DNA of 64,000 bases from Paenibacillus woosongensis (GTDB taxonomy: Bacteria; Bacillota; Bacilli; Paenibacillales; Paenibacillaceae), in assembly GCF_030122845.1 (NCBI RefSeq), contig NZ_CP126084.1:3720001-3784000 (forward strand), in the 5' to 3' direction. A model generated the notes under the pieces. The model saw only the letters and a program-made list of their open reading frames with translations. It was not told the origin of the DNA and searched no databases. Made by a program: the position numbers and the translations under genes. Below, piece after piece: positions 26,298-34,544 of this stretch (the first letter of the stretch is position 1; every line of letters begins with the position of its first letter).

Positions 26298-27785
26298 TTA
26301 GCGCAAGCGGTATGCCATGTCGCTCCAGCGAAGCTCGTTCTTGAACCGGCGCAGCGACGTATCCTTGTCAATAATAACAGCCTCGATACCAGCCATTTCC
26401 GCCCAATCCGACAGATTCTCGGCCGTAATGTTATAGGACAGCACCGTATGGTGAGCCCCGCCTGCCAAAATCCATGCTTCTGCAGCTTCTCTCAGCGACG
26501 GCTGTGGCTTCCAGAGCACGCGGGCAACCGGCAGCTTCGGCATCGGCTTCTCTACCTTTACCCCGTCTACAACGTTAACGATCAGGCGGAAACGGTTGCC
26601 CAGGTCCACGAGGGAAGCGTTGACCGCCGGGCCGTCTTGACCATCAAAGACGATGCGCGCCGGATCTTCCTTGCCCCCGATACCTAGCGGGTGAACCTCG
26701 ATCGACGGCTTCGTCGCGGCTATCGTCGGGCAAACCTCAAGCATATGTGCGCCAAGGATCAAATGGTTGCCCGGCTCGAAATGATACGTGTAGTCCTCCA
26801 TGAAGGAAGTATTCTTGTTGTTGGCAAGCACTTTGAGCACGCGGGTCAATGCGGCGGTCTTCCAGTCGCCTTCGCCGCCGAAGCCGTAGCCCGCTTCCAT
26901 CAGGCGCTGTACAGCCAGACCCGGGAGCTGCTTCAGACCATGCAAGTCTTCAAATGTCGTAGTGAACGCACCAAAATTACCAGCTTCAAGGAACCGTTTC
27001 ATCGCGATTTCGAGACGCGCCTGATAAGCGATCGAATCGCGAACCGAACCAGGACTCAGACCTTCTTTGGTAATCGTGTATTTCTCAGCATATTCATCGA
27101 GAAGCTGCTTCACTTCTGCATCGCTTACTTCGTTTACCAGCTGTACGAGATCGCCGATACCATACCCGTTCACCGACCAGCCAAGCTGGATTTGCGCTTC
27201 AACCTTATCGCCCTCAGTTACCGCTACCTCGCGCATGTTATCTCCAAAGCGCGCTACCTTCAGGCTGCGGCTCTCTGCATACGAAACGGCTGTCCGCATC
27301 CACCCGGCGATATCCTGGCGAACCTTTGCGTCCTCCCAATGACCGACGACGATTTTACGGGCAATGCCAAGACGGGCCCCGATATGGCCGTATTCCCGGT
27401 CGCCATGCGCAGACTGGTTCAGGTTCATAAAGTCCATATCAATCGTTTCCCAAGGAATGTCGCGGTTAAATTGCGTATGGAAATGAAGTAGCGGTTTCTG
27501 CAATTGGGACAAGCCGCGGATCCACATTTTGGCCGGCGAGAACGTGTGCATCCATGTAATGATCCCGGCGCAGGATGAATCGCTGTTCGCTTCGACAATT
27601 AATTTATAAATTTCATCTGGTGTGGTTACAATTGGCTTAAATACGATGGATTGTGCAAACGCAGGATCTTTGTCCAGCTGCTCGGCAATGATGCGGGAAT
27701 GCCCAGCTACCTCTTCCAACGTCTCAGGCCCGTACAAATGCTGACTTCCTGTTACAAACCAAAATGAATACGGTTTCAAATTCAT
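26298..27785 (-). CDS. araA: L-arabinose isomerase
   Basis: About 495 aa. Converts L-arabinose to L-ribulose, first step of the pathway. Typical start [20 protein letters not shown], then [40 protein letters not shown] with catalytic glutamate, and [12 protein letters not shown]. The frame is open to 27878 but the conserved N-terminus and a GGGAGG site place the start at ATG 27785. It is followed by araR. Confidence 0.95.
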   Translation of the reverse strand: MNLKPYSFWFVTGSQHLYGPETLEEVAGHSRIIAEQLDKDPAFAQSIVFKPIVTTPDEIYKLIVEANSDSSCAGIITWMHTFSPAKMWIRGLSQLQKPLLHFHTQFNRDIPWETIDMDFMNLNQSAHGDREYGHIGARLGIARKIVVGHWEDAKVRQDIAGWMRTAVSYAESRSLKVARFGDNMREVAVTEGDKVEAQIQLGWSVNGYGIGDLVQLVNEVSDAEVKQLLDEYAEKYTITKEGLSPGSVRDSIAYQARLEIAMKRFLEAGNFGAFTTTFEDLHGLKQLPGLAVQRLMEAGYGFGGEGDWKTAALTRVLKVLANNKNTSFMEDYTYHFEPGNHLILGAHMLEVCPTIAATKPSIEVHPLGIGGKEDPARIVFDGQDGPAVNASLVDLGNRFRLIVNVVDGVKVEKPMPKLPVARVLWKPQPSLREAAEAWILAGGAHHTVLSYNITAENLSDWAEMAGIEAVIIDKDTSLRRFKNELRWSDMAYRLR

Positions 27786-27880
27786 TGCGTTAACGCCTCC
27801 CAGAGTGATTGATTTCTTAAGTAAAAATGCAATAGTCCTCCCGACCTGTATATACAATATTGATATATTTAAATACACAA

Positions 27881-27900
27881 TGTCAATTGTACGTACAAGT
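27881..27900. promoter_or_regulatory. AraR operator overlapping the araA -35
   Basis: AATTGTACGTACAAGT (27885-27900) is an AraR box. Its inner edge overlaps TTGACA read on the minus strand (27886-27881), the likely -35 of araA, so AraR would block the polymerase. The -10 is not clear in the AT-rich stretch 27850-27865. Confidence 0.8.
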
Positions 27901-27979
27901 TCTTACCTAGATTCTATAGCTGCTCCACTGAAAAGGCAAGTATTTTTTATCCCCATCGGTTCAAATTCCTATATAATCT

Positions 27980-28264
27980 TCAATCATTCGTCCAGTAATC
28001 GATATCGCTTCGCAATCCCCGCCGCGGTCTAGCCTTAGCTTGTTCCTCCGTCCCTGCAACATTTAGCAGCCTCAGGGTGGCTAGATTGGATTTGTCCGGC
28101 CAATTCAGATATCCGTCTCTCTCTAGCTGTCCCAAAGCTGCCAGGATATCCCGCTCCATCCTGCCAGTTGTACGTTCAAGTTCCTTCATACTCGGAATAC
28201 GGCGGCGCTGTGACCAAAAATTATAAATAATCCGCAACAGCTTGCGTTCCAAATCAGGAAGCAT
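27980..28264 (-). CDS. LexA-N-terminus-like winged-helix protein, SOS-linked
   Basis: 94 aa. Residues 4-70 look like a LexA DNA-binding domain: LLRIIYNFWSQRRRIPSMKE (compare IPPSVREIG in LexA), then a GQLERDGYLNW wing region. There is no protease (S24) domain. A basic C-terminus follows. It overlaps the upstream WYL-like gene by 11 nt, and AAAGGAGG lies 8 nt before ATG 28264, so the two form an operon behind a LexA box. It might bind LexA-type sites or another target; no named family is assigned. Confidence 0.6.
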   Translation of the reverse strand: MLPDLERKLLRIIYNFWSQRRRIPSMKELERTTGRMERDILAALGQLERDGYLNWPDKSNLATLRLLNVAGTEEQAKARPRRGLRSDIDYWTND

Positions 28265-28685
28265 AGTAGCTGCCTCCTTTCGTAATTTGCTGCTTAGGTG
28301 GTTGTACGGGTGGTTTTGCAGGTTGTTTCATAGATGGCTTCACGGGTTGTTTTATGGATGGCATTATGGATTGTTCTGTAGATTGTTTTGTAGATTGTTT
28401 TGTAGATTGTTTTGTAGATTGTTTTGTAGATTGTTTTGTAGATTGTTTTATCGATGGCTTCACAGATTGCTTCACAGATTGCTTCACGGGATGAAGTGCG
28501 AGAATTTGCTCAGTTCTAAAGGCTCTTGGTGCTCCCGTTTGCAGACATGTTGCCCGAACCAGCCCATTGCGAATGGCATGAATGTGAATGGACCGCTGTG
28601 TAATTCTGCCGCTGCGATCCATGTATATGATCTCGACCACCTGGTTAATGTATTTTTTCACCAAAATCATCTCCGATAAGAACAT
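28254..28685 (-). CDS. WYL-like small protein with KQST tandem repeats, SOS-regulated
   Basis: Up to 143 aa. Residues 14-65 resemble a WYL domain (VEIIYMDRSGRITQRSIHIH and PRAFRTEQILALHP), the ligand-binding barrel found in DNA-damage and CRISPR-linked regulators. The rest is a low-complexity tail with about ten KQST/KQSV/KPSI-type tetrapeptides encoded by 12-bp tandem repeats, then a Pro/Lys-rich end. The start may be ATG 28685, ATG 28670 or GTG 28661 (GGAG 9 nt upstream of the last). A LexA box sits in its promoter. The role is unknown; association with the DNA-damage response is inferred from the box. Confidence 0.6.
   Translation of the reverse strand: MFLSEMILVKKYINQVVEIIYMDRSGRITQRSIHIHAIRNGLVRATCLQTGAPRAFRTEQILALHPVKQSVKQSVKPSIKQSTKQSTKQSTKQSTKQSTKQSTEQSIMPSIKQPVKPSMKQPAKPPVQPPKQQITKGGSYYAS
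28376..28455. repeat. 12-bp tandem repeat inside the WYL-like gene
   Basis: Plus-strand unit GATTGTTTTGTA is repeated about six times nearly perfectly, encoding KQST on the minus strand; degenerate copies extend to both sides. Such repeats are prone to copy-number change without frame loss, since 12 is a multiple of 3. Confidence 0.85.
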
Positions 28686-28693
28686 TTGTTTGT

Positions 28694-28722
28694 ATTATAT
28701 ACGAACTTATGTTCTTTAACAA
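28694..28722 (-). promoter_or_regulatory. LexA (DinR) box within a promoter for the WYL-like/wHTH operon
   Basis: CGAACTTATGTTCT (28702-28715) carries the GAAC-N4-GTTC core of the Bacillus SOS box (CGAACRNRYGTTYC). It lies exactly within the 17-bp spacer between TTGTTA (28722-28717) and TATAAT (28699-28694) on the minus strand, so LexA would cover the promoter. Confidence 0.75.
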
Positions 28723-28875
28723 GTAGAAAATGGCGCCTGGCTGCCCACATTTTTCCTTAAGATGACTCGTTTAGATTTTGTCAGGCAATGTTAAGGAATA
28801 GTAAGCGGGTGGAAAGAGAAGCATGGGGTATTAAAGGGAAATTCGATCATGTGAAATGAAAGGAGACTGCATTAT

Positions 28876-28926
28876 GTGGAAGCTTGGTGAAAGATATCGA
28901 GGCAAAGGGAAGGGGATTCTGTGATA
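28876..28926 (+). CDS. Candidate 16-residue microORF
   Basis: ATG at 28876 (line context AAAGGAG, 8 nt upstream) reads MWKLGERYRGKGKGIL then TGA. Basic and short. It overlaps the next microORF by GTGA, suggesting coupling. No homology recognised; supported only by the strong ribosome binding site and the coupled arrangement. Confidence 0.3.
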
Positions 28927-28995
28927 ATTGCGTTTTGCATACTGATGGGGTGTGCGTATGTGGCGTACATCCTGTTTAGTGTGTATTGGTCATAA
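28921..28995 (+). CDS. Candidate 24-residue membrane microprotein
   Basis: GTG start overlapping the preceding stop; reads MIIAFCILMGCAYVAYILFS then VYWS. It is a single hydrophobic membrane span, as in KdpF-like peptides or type I toxins, but no kdp genes are near and it lacks the RPEKF end of KdpF. The rest of 28723-29556 has only the palindrome array (29134-29330) and GATTA repeats (29364-29440). Confidence 0.35.
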   Translation: MIIAFCILMGCAYVAYILFSVYWS

Positions 28996-29133
28996 AGAAA
29001 CTTACAGGGAGTCTGCGTCTTAAGACCAATGGGGTTGCTAATCCCTTTGTTCCTTTAGATTTCAGGCTTAGCCATGGGTAATAATCACTGCGACTCGCCT
29101 GCAAGCTGGTAGTCTAGTATGGGAGGACGTCCG

Positions 29134-29330
29134 CTAGATGTATTTTCTACATTTACTTTAAGCCAATAAGGGTAAGTTTTGCGAAGTAAATGTAATTCCT
29201 ACATCTAGTTTACGGCATTTTGCCCGGCTAGCCTTCATATCTCATTTCTAACTGTAAGAAATGCAGCTAGTTTGTGTTGTCATCGATAAACGGCAGTTTT
29301 TAAATGTAACAAATACAATTAGATCTAGCT
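29134..29330. repeat. Second array of four palindromic units
   Basis: Units of the form CTAGATGTA-N5-TACATTTA start near 29134, 29184, 29249 and 29297 (spacing 50, 65, 48), close to the 52/62/52 spacing of the array at 13266-13454. The core differs (TGTA/TACA instead of TGCA), and the third unit is mixed (CTAACTGTA...TGCAGCTAG). Confidence 0.6.
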
Positions 29331-29363
29331 GACCAGAGCTAAATACGAGTAGCTGATAGCGAT

Positions 29364-29440
29364 TATAGATTACAGATTAAGAGATTAGAGATTAACGAAT
29401 AATGGACAGCGAATCGTGGATGGTGATTAGTGATTAGTGA
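29364..29440. repeat. Short GATTA-type direct repeats
   Basis: GATTA recurs five times in 29363-29394 at 6-8 bp steps and twice more near 29425-29437 (GTGATTAGTGATTAGTG). Low-complexity sequence next to the end of the tail cluster; no known origin or attachment-site motif recognised. Confidence 0.5.
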
Positions 29441-29556
29441 ACTTAACAATTGGATAGCAAATAGCGGGACAACTAGTAGACATGCATCAAGGAAACGAGT
29501 AGACAAATAATCAACTGCAAAATAACAAGTCTTAAAATATAGCAGCAAATACGCAG

Positions 29557-29587
29557 AGTAAACTCCCAGGCGCCATAAGAGTTTACT
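29557..29587 (-). terminator. Hairpin at the end of the tailocin lysis genes
   Basis: AGTAAACTC (29557-29565) and GAGTTTACT (29579-29587) form a perfect 9-bp stem that includes the lysin stop. No strong T-run follows. Confidence 0.45.
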
Positions 29588-30299
29588 TCTGCAATCTGCT
29601 GAGAATCGTGCCAAGCGTTCCAATATCGATCGGATCGGTTGCCTTCCAGACTGGACTGATCCCAGCGTTCGCAATAAGCCATTCGCGGCCGCTTTCTTTC
29701 CAATTCTGTGTTTTTTCAGGATCAACCGCTTCTGGCTGTTTGCCTCCTTTAGGCTTCAAGCTCAAAAATTGGGCAATACCGTTAACATGCCCTTTAACAA
29801 TTACTTCAATTATCTCCTGCTGCTTCAGTTTGTTCGCATCGCCAGTTACGTCAATGAATAAATTCTCTGTCAGCACCGCGGTCATTTTACTTTCCCTAAG
29901 CATATGAAGATTTTTGACCTTCTTGCCCCTGTCAGTGACGTTATAAGGCTTGAGCTCCGCAATAATTGCATTATGCAGCATATCTTGCAGAGATTTGGAA
30001 CCCGCCGATGCCGAGGTATAGCGGTAAGACTCGAATCCTCCGGCACCGCCCCCGGCGTTGCAGTGAACGGAGATAAGAATATCAGCGCCCGCTTGATTGG
30101 CTTTGCTGGTACGCTCTTTTAAGGTGATATCAGCATCTGTCGTGCGTGAGAGCAGTACCTTTACATCCGCATACTGAGCTTCAAGTTGTTGCTTCATGGC
30201 AAGTGAAATCCGGAGAGTAATGTCTTTCTCCTTCAATCCATTTCCGGTTGCTCCCGGATCTTTCCCTCCATGCCCTGCGTCGATCCATACCGTTTTCAT
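29583..30299 (-). CDS. Tailocin lysin: N-acetylmuramoyl-L-alanine amidase (Amidase_3)
   Basis: 238 aa cytoplasmic lysin without signal peptide. Catalytic domain at residues 1-175 with MKTVWIDAGHGGKDPGATGN, SVHCNAGGGAGGFES and MTAVLTENLFID (zinc and glutamate motifs). The C-terminal part (ESGREWLIANAGISPVW...IGTLGTILSRL) is the short helical module common in Bacillales phage lysins, probably wall-binding. It overlaps the holin gene by 4 nt. Release of the tail particles would need it together with the holin. Confidence 0.9.
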   Translation of the reverse strand: MKTVWIDAGHGGKDPGATGNGLKEKDITLRISLAMKQQLEAQYADVKVLLSRTTDADITLKERTSKANQAGADILISVHCNAGGGAGGFESYRYTSASAGSKSLQDMLHNAIIAELKPYNVTDRGKKVKNLHMLRESKMTAVLTENLFIDVTGDANKLKQQEIIEVIVKGHVNGIAQFLSLKPKGGKQPEAVDPEKTQNWKESGREWLIANAGISPVWKATDPIDIGTLGTILSRLQK

Positions 30300-30565
30300 T
30301 GATCATCCGCCCCTTTCAATGCTTGCTTCACGAACTGATTGCCGTATACCGCAAACGCTCCGGTAAGAATGCCCTGAATCAGCGAATCCGGCCCCCATCC
30401 AAGCAGCCAAATGGTAAGCAGAACTGCAACGACGGTAACGATATATATAATGCTCCAATCGGGAATCTTGGGCGTTTTTTTGAGAATATAGCCGATCACC
30501 CAGCATACTGCCACAACTCCGATTAAATACGGATGTATGAGTTCAAAAATAACGTTCCAGTCCAT
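30296..30565 (-). CDS. Holin
   Basis: About 89 aa with three hydrophobic stretches (PYLIGVVAVCWVIGYIL, WSIIYIVTVVAVLLTIWLL, SLIQGILTGAFAVYGNQFVK), a layout of Bacillales phage holins. Start ATG 30565 has AAAGGAAG 7 nt upstream. Adjacent to lysin and XhlA-like genes, as in PBSX. Confidence 0.8.
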   Translation of the reverse strand: MDWNVIFELIHPYLIGVVAVCWVIGYILKKTPKIPDWSIIYIVTVVAVLLTIWLLGWGPDSLIQGILTGAFAVYGNQFVKQALKGADDQ

Positions 30566-30596
30566 CACTATCTTCCTTTCCAACTTTTAATATAGT

Positions 30597-30875
30597 TTAT
30601 TCCTCCAGGCGGTCCAGCCGCTTGTGTGCTTGCTTGGTCGATTCCTCTACCCGCGTCACACGTTCGGATATTCCATCCAAGCGCTGGCTTTGAATTCGCA
30701 CGTCCACCCTGATGTCATCGACGCCGCGTTTGATATATTCCACATCTGTCTGCAGGGTCGCTCCGGCCTCCGCATCTTTGGCTGCATCCTGGCGTATGGT
30801 CCGTGTGCGCCCCAACCAGCCTAGCAAAATTCCACTAACGGCCGTCGCAATGGAGATGAGTATCGTAATTTCCAT
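30597..30875 (-). CDS. XhlA-like hemolysin/holin-associated protein
   Basis: 92 aa with one N-terminal membrane helix (ITILISIATAVSGILLGWLG) followed by a long coiled coil (DVEYIKRGVDDIRVDVRIQSQ... RVTRVEESTKQAHKRLDRLE). PBSX XhlA works with the holin XhlB in host lysis. GGAGGGAG precedes ATG 30875. Confidence 0.75.
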   Translation of the reverse strand: MEITILISIATAVSGILLGWLGRTRTIRQDAAKDAEAGATLQTDVEYIKRGVDDIRVDVRIQSQRLDGISERVTRVEESTKQAHKRLDRLEE

Positions 30876-30902
30876 CCTGCTCCCTCCGTTTCAAAAAGAA
30901 TA

Positions 30903-30919
30903 GCCCCCGGATCGGGGGC
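30903..30919 (-). terminator. Hairpin between the small tail gene and lysis genes
   Basis: GCCCCCG (30903-30909) pairs with CGGGGGC (30913-30919); the minus strand continues TATTCTTTTTG. It may reduce transcription into the lysis genes. Confidence 0.6.
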
Positions 30920-30956
30920 AAAAATAAAACGCCTTTCCGGCGCTGACCATAAACTG

Positions 30957-31235
30957 TTATGCCGTTTCAGTTATTTCTTCGTACTCTGATATCAGGTATT
31001 CATAATCACAAACACCCAATTCGCTATTGCTGGTTTTGTAAATAAACTGACCCAACTGAACTAAAACGACATTTTTAGCATCCTTTTTAATCCCTACTCT
31101 AACACTGCCATCAGCTTCATAAGCAAGTGTAACCCCCTTCCCTGTAAACTTAATGATCTGTTGTATTGTCGCTGCATCAGTATCAGAAAATTCAATCGCT
31201 TCAACGCGATCCTTGGATTGAAAGATTCGAATCAT
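30957..31235 (-). CDS. Small tail-cluster protein of unknown function
   Basis: About 92 aa, acidic, beginning MIRIFQSKDRVEAIEFSDTD and ending YEYLISEYEEITETA. Beta-rich, no membrane segment. Position between fibre and lysis genes fits small PBSX-type accessory proteins, but I do not recognise the family. ATG 31235 has AAGGG 8 nt upstream. Confidence 0.6.
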   Translation of the reverse strand: MIRIFQSKDRVEAIEFSDTDAATIQQIIKFTGKGVTLAYEADGSVRVGIKKDAKNVVLVQLGQFIYKTSNSELGVCDYEYLISEYEEITETA

Positions 31236-31270
31236 TGTCAACACCCTTCGTTACATACTTGTCCTTGGAC

Positions 31271-32398
31271 TTACTCGTAAGCCTTCCATTTAAATTCGTA
31301 ACTAATGGTTCCATATCCCACATTGCCGGAAAATCCATCAGGATAAATAGTTATTGGATTTCTGTAATTACCCGTAGGTAAGCTTAAGGTGTTATTAGCG
31401 TATTGTACCGTACACCCGTGTAATGTCATGTCATCTGGATCGTAAAATTTAAACCAGTAATACGGTTCAAATGAAATAGTATAAGTTGCATGTACAATGA
31501 CTATTCTGGGTGTAAAATTTAGACCTCTAATTTCAAAATTACCCCATGTGACGGGAACAGTCATCCCGGTACCGCTTGCCCACCTTTTTCCAGTAACGAT
31601 CTGCCCGATCTTTTGAGCTAGTACTGTATTTGTATCATTAACACTAGCAGGTACATTTTTGGATGTTATTGCGTTTGCTATAGCCTGCTTTTCCGCTGTG
31701 GTCATGCGCTCTAGCGCCCCTACTATCCCCCAAAACGTCTTATCCTTCGGAAGATTTCCAGCTATGAGATTCGGTTCTCCGACAACATACCCACTCCCAT
31801 TGTGGTATCCTGCCGAGATAGCTTTATTTGCTGTACCCGGAGTTATTGCCTTTGCCCCTTGATTCGCCATGGTACCAGTTAGGTTATTTCCGCTGGCGTT
31901 ACTAAACGTCTTTCCGCTTAACACGTCCGCAGCAACAGCATTCCCCGTCGCTTTAATAACCCCTGCCATCTTACTGATCAACGAATCCCAACTCTCAGAC
32001 GTGGATGCCGAAATCCCTTTGGCAACAAGCGCGGCAACCACTTCCGCTTTCCGCTCATTGCCAAGCTGAAAAGCCGCATCAGCTCTGGTCTGCGCCGCTG
32101 CCGCCGCCGTATTTGCTGCATTAGCCGTTGTTTGGGCAGCCTGCGCTGTACTCATGACCTGGCCAACAGCCTTTTCCGAAGCCGCAACATCGCTCCTGTT
32201 TCCGTTTGTCGCATCGGACAGCGGTATATCAACATTCGCTAATTCTTCCCGGACTTGCCCCACCGCCGAATCAATCTTATCCCAGTTCTCGTTGAGCATT
32301 GTTTCAATATTAAACGTCTGACTTCCATCCGTAATAGGATCTTTCTTCAATAAATCAAGGTTAGGTGTATGACTTGCCAACTGAACCACCTCCTGCAA
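31271..32398 (-). CDS. Tail fibre (receptor-binding) protein
   Basis: 375 aa. The N-terminal TPNLDLLKKDPITDGSQTFN and MLNENWDKIDSAVG are typical baseplate-attachment sequences of Bacillales tail fibres. Alanine-rich coiled coil at residues 70-115, then repeats resembling SGKTFSNASGNNLTGTMANQ found in side fibres, and a beta-rich tip at about 270-375 (WASGTGMTVPVTWGNFEI). The tip would determine target strains. It overlaps the upstream YmfQ-like gene by 38 nt in another frame. No fibre chaperone gene follows. Confidence 0.8.
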   Translation of the reverse strand: MQEVVQLASHTPNLDLLKKDPITDGSQTFNIETMLNENWDKIDSAVGQVREELANVDIPLSDATNGNRSDVAASEKAVGQVMSTAQAAQTTANAANTAAAAAQTRADAAFQLGNERKAEVVAALVAKGISASTSESWDSLISKMAGVIKATGNAVAADVLSGKTFSNASGNNLTGTMANQGAKAITPGTANKAISAGYHNGSGYVVGEPNLIAGNLPKDKTFWGIVGALERMTTAEKQAIANAITSKNVPASVNDTNTVLAQKIGQIVTGKRWASGTGMTVPVTWGNFEIRGLNFTPRIVIVHATYTISFEPYYWFKFYDPDDMTLHGCTVQYANNTLSLPTGNYRNPITIYPDGFSGNVGYGTISYEFKWKAYE

Positions 32399-32948
32399 AT
32401 TTTGATAGCGATACCTGCTCTAATTCACCAAGTGTCATTACAGCATGAATGTCCCGGATCAGCAGATAGCTAAATTCATATTCCACCGCCAGATGAGCCG
32501 GTTTAATCTCTTCAATAACAGCCTTCAGGTCATCCAGATTCGGAGGAATTCCGATCGTATCAATAAACTTGATCGTAAAGCTCCATTCCGCAGGTTGGAA
32601 AGACACATCTACAGTTCCGCCGTCGTAGGCTTCAGCCACGTTCTTGACGAGCCGCCCCGAAAACTGACCAACCCCACGCAATTTGGACTCCACTACCGCA
32701 CGTCGCTGCTCAATCGGCTTTGTATGATCTGTTTCAATACCTAGCTCGTATTCCCACCGATCCAGCCCCCAGGTGGCCGTCTGAACGAAAAATTGACTAA
32801 GGGTTTCATCCAGCGCTTGATTCAATGCATCAAGCTCGCTTCCTTTGGCCTGCATATTGGCACGTATTACTCTGGATGACTCATAATAACCAGGTAGATA
32901 GGAAAACATTTCTTTGCCCCTAGGGCTAGTAACAGTAAATTCATTCAT
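32361..32948 (-). CDS. Baseplate protein, YmfQ/XkdU-like (DUF2313)
   Basis: About 195 aa beginning MNEFTVTSPRGKEMFSYLPGYY, with TATWGLDRWEYELGI and SKLRGVGQFSGRLVKNVAEA, characteristic of DUF2313 proteins that connect baseplate wedge and fibres. ATG 32948 overlaps the baseplate J gene by 8 nt; the frame open to 33017 is not supported. Confidence 0.85.
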   Translation of the reverse strand: MNEFTVTSPRGKEMFSYLPGYYESSRVIRANMQAKGSELDALNQALDETLSQFFVQTATWGLDRWEYELGIETDHTKPIEQRRAVVESKLRGVGQFSGRLVKNVAEAYDGGTVDVSFQPAEWSFTIKFIDTIGIPPNLDDLKAVIEEIKPAHLAVEYEFSYLLIRDIHAVMTLGELEQVSLSKFAGGGSVGKSYT

Positions 32949-34059
32949 GGACATCCACCGCCCCAAGCACAGCGACCTGTCCGAATTCAATTTGAATATT
33001 TGTATCGGATAGTCCATTCACCGTTAGATCGGAGTAATCGATAATCGGCGGAATATCCAGCAGAACTGAAGCAATACGCGTTACCCGCACGAGCGGATCG
33101 GCAAAAGCCAGCTGCTTCAAATATGCCTGCACTCCCTTTTCGATCAGCGCCTTCACTTCGGCCAAGGTAGCCCCGTCGGCCAGGGTCAGCTTAACGCTGA
33201 TATGAATCGGCACTTCCTCAGCCGCCATCACGGTCACAACCGGCCCCGCCGGAGCCATGCCCTCTCCTTGCCCGTCCTGCGTCGGGTCGATATATTGCTG
33301 GGCTGCCGCAACGATATCCTCGTTGGCCGCGCGTTTGTCCGCATCAAGCAAATAAATGCCGACCGTTCCCGCTCCGTTCCATAACGGATGAACCTGTACG
33401 CCGCCAACGCCCGGCACCTCTCCGGCCCATTTCATATATTGGGCTTTGTTCCCGCTCGTTCCTTGGCTTCGCACCTGATTCAAAAAACGTTCCAGCAGCG
33501 ATTCATCCGACTCTACATCCGTACCGCCCCGGGTCTCCTCAAGGTTCGTCACTGCCGTGATCCCGTTCACCGAAGCAGACAGCACCGTAATCACACCTGC
33601 AGGCACTGTGCCATTGCGGCCTGGTTCTACGGCGCGAATACCCACAAATGCCACACCTGTGTCATCCAGCGTCACGGCTGCGGTCGTCGCGTATTCAATA
33701 GAAGCTTCCCCCGTAATTTCGTCGGCCGGAGTAGCTACCAGCGTGCCCGCAGGCACCGTTATGCCTGGCGTTCCGGTAAACTGAACCTGTCCGGTCGCCG
33801 CCGTCGCAGCACGCCGCACCACACCATGCTCTGCTGCTCGCATATCCAGGTATGGCCCATAAGACGAGCTGGCAAAGCCCCATTCCAGCACCTGTCTGGC
33901 CCAGAGCGCAGCCTCCGATAGCATAAAAGCCACAGGAGCCTGCGCATCCCAAATAAAAGAGCCCTCCGATTTATCGATATCGTCAGGCACCCGACTTAAC
34001 ATTCGCTGCATAATCTGTTCTTCCGTCTGTTCTTGCAAATATACTGGCAATCCTGCCAT
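32941..34059 (-). CDS. Baseplate J-like protein (XkdT)
   Basis: 372 aa baseplate wedge protein of the Mu gp47/P2 gpJ family: N-terminal MLSRVPDDIDKSEGSFIWDA, AAEHGVVRRAATAATGQVQFTG, then GRNGTVPAGVITVL and the C-terminal domain. Forms the baseplate periphery with the XkdS-like protein. Coupled to XkdS by a TAATG overlap. Confidence 0.92.
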   Translation of the reverse strand: MAGLPVYLQEQTEEQIMQRMLSRVPDDIDKSEGSFIWDAQAPVAFMLSEAALWARQVLEWGFASSSYGPYLDMRAAEHGVVRRAATAATGQVQFTGTPGITVPAGTLVATPADEITGEASIEYATTAAVTLDDTGVAFVGIRAVEPGRNGTVPAGVITVLSASVNGITAVTNLEETRGGTDVESDESLLERFLNQVRSQGTSGNKAQYMKWAGEVPGVGGVQVHPLWNGAGTVGIYLLDADKRAANEDIVAAAQQYIDPTQDGQGEGMAPAGPVVTVMAAEEVPIHISVKLTLADGATLAEVKALIEKGVQAYLKQLAFADPLVRVTRIASVLLDIPPIIDYSDLTVNGLSDTNIQIEFGQVAVLGAVDVHE

Positions 34060-34544
34060 TACACGGTCACGCTCCCTTCCAAAACCGCAGTCTCATCTCT
34101 TACATTCATCACGCGGCAGGAGAACAAGCAGGCATCCCCAGACCAGCGAAAAGAAAACTGATCCACCCGCGCCGTACGCGGATCTATCATCAATGCCTCC
34201 GTCGTCATGCGCTGAATTTCCGATTCCAGCGCCCCGCGGCTCATCCCCCGGCCGATCAGGCCTTCGTATTCCTGCCCGTAATCGCGGGAATAAATTAAGT
34301 GATGATACCGTGCGGTTCGCACGGCCTTCTCACACCACATCATCCAGGCTGCGGTCTCGTCGGCGGACACTATTTTTCGCGTAGGGGTCATCCGGAACTC
34401 ACCTGCGTCAAAATCAAACAGCCAGCTTCGTCCAAACACTCCGCCATCTCCTGCACGCTGCCCCTCTAGCACGTTCAGCTCATCCAACCCAGCCACGTCC
34501 GAGCTAGCGTCCCATTCCTGCTCCGCTGGAAATAAATTAGCCAC
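34059..34544 (-). CDS. Baseplate protein XkdS-like (DUF2634, gp25 family)
   Basis: 161 aa, begins MANLFPAEQEWD (GTG 34544), with GRSWLFDFDAGEFRMTPTRK and YHHLIYSRDYGQEYEGLIGR, hallmarks of the DUF2634/gp25-type wedge protein. Overlaps the XkdR-like gene by 8 nt. Confidence 0.88.
   Translation of the reverse strand: MANLFPAEQEWDASSDVAGLDELNVLEGQRAGDGGVFGRSWLFDFDAGEFRMTPTRKIVSADETAAWMMWCEKAVRTARYHHLIYSRDYGQEYEGLIGRGMSRGALESEIQRMTTEALMIDPRTARVDQFSFRWSGDACLFSCRVMNVRDETAVLEGSVTV

Noticed and set aside
26691..27491. Long plus-strand frame opposite araA
   Set aside because: Shadow of a highly conserved enzyme gene in GC-rich codon positions; no family resemblance.
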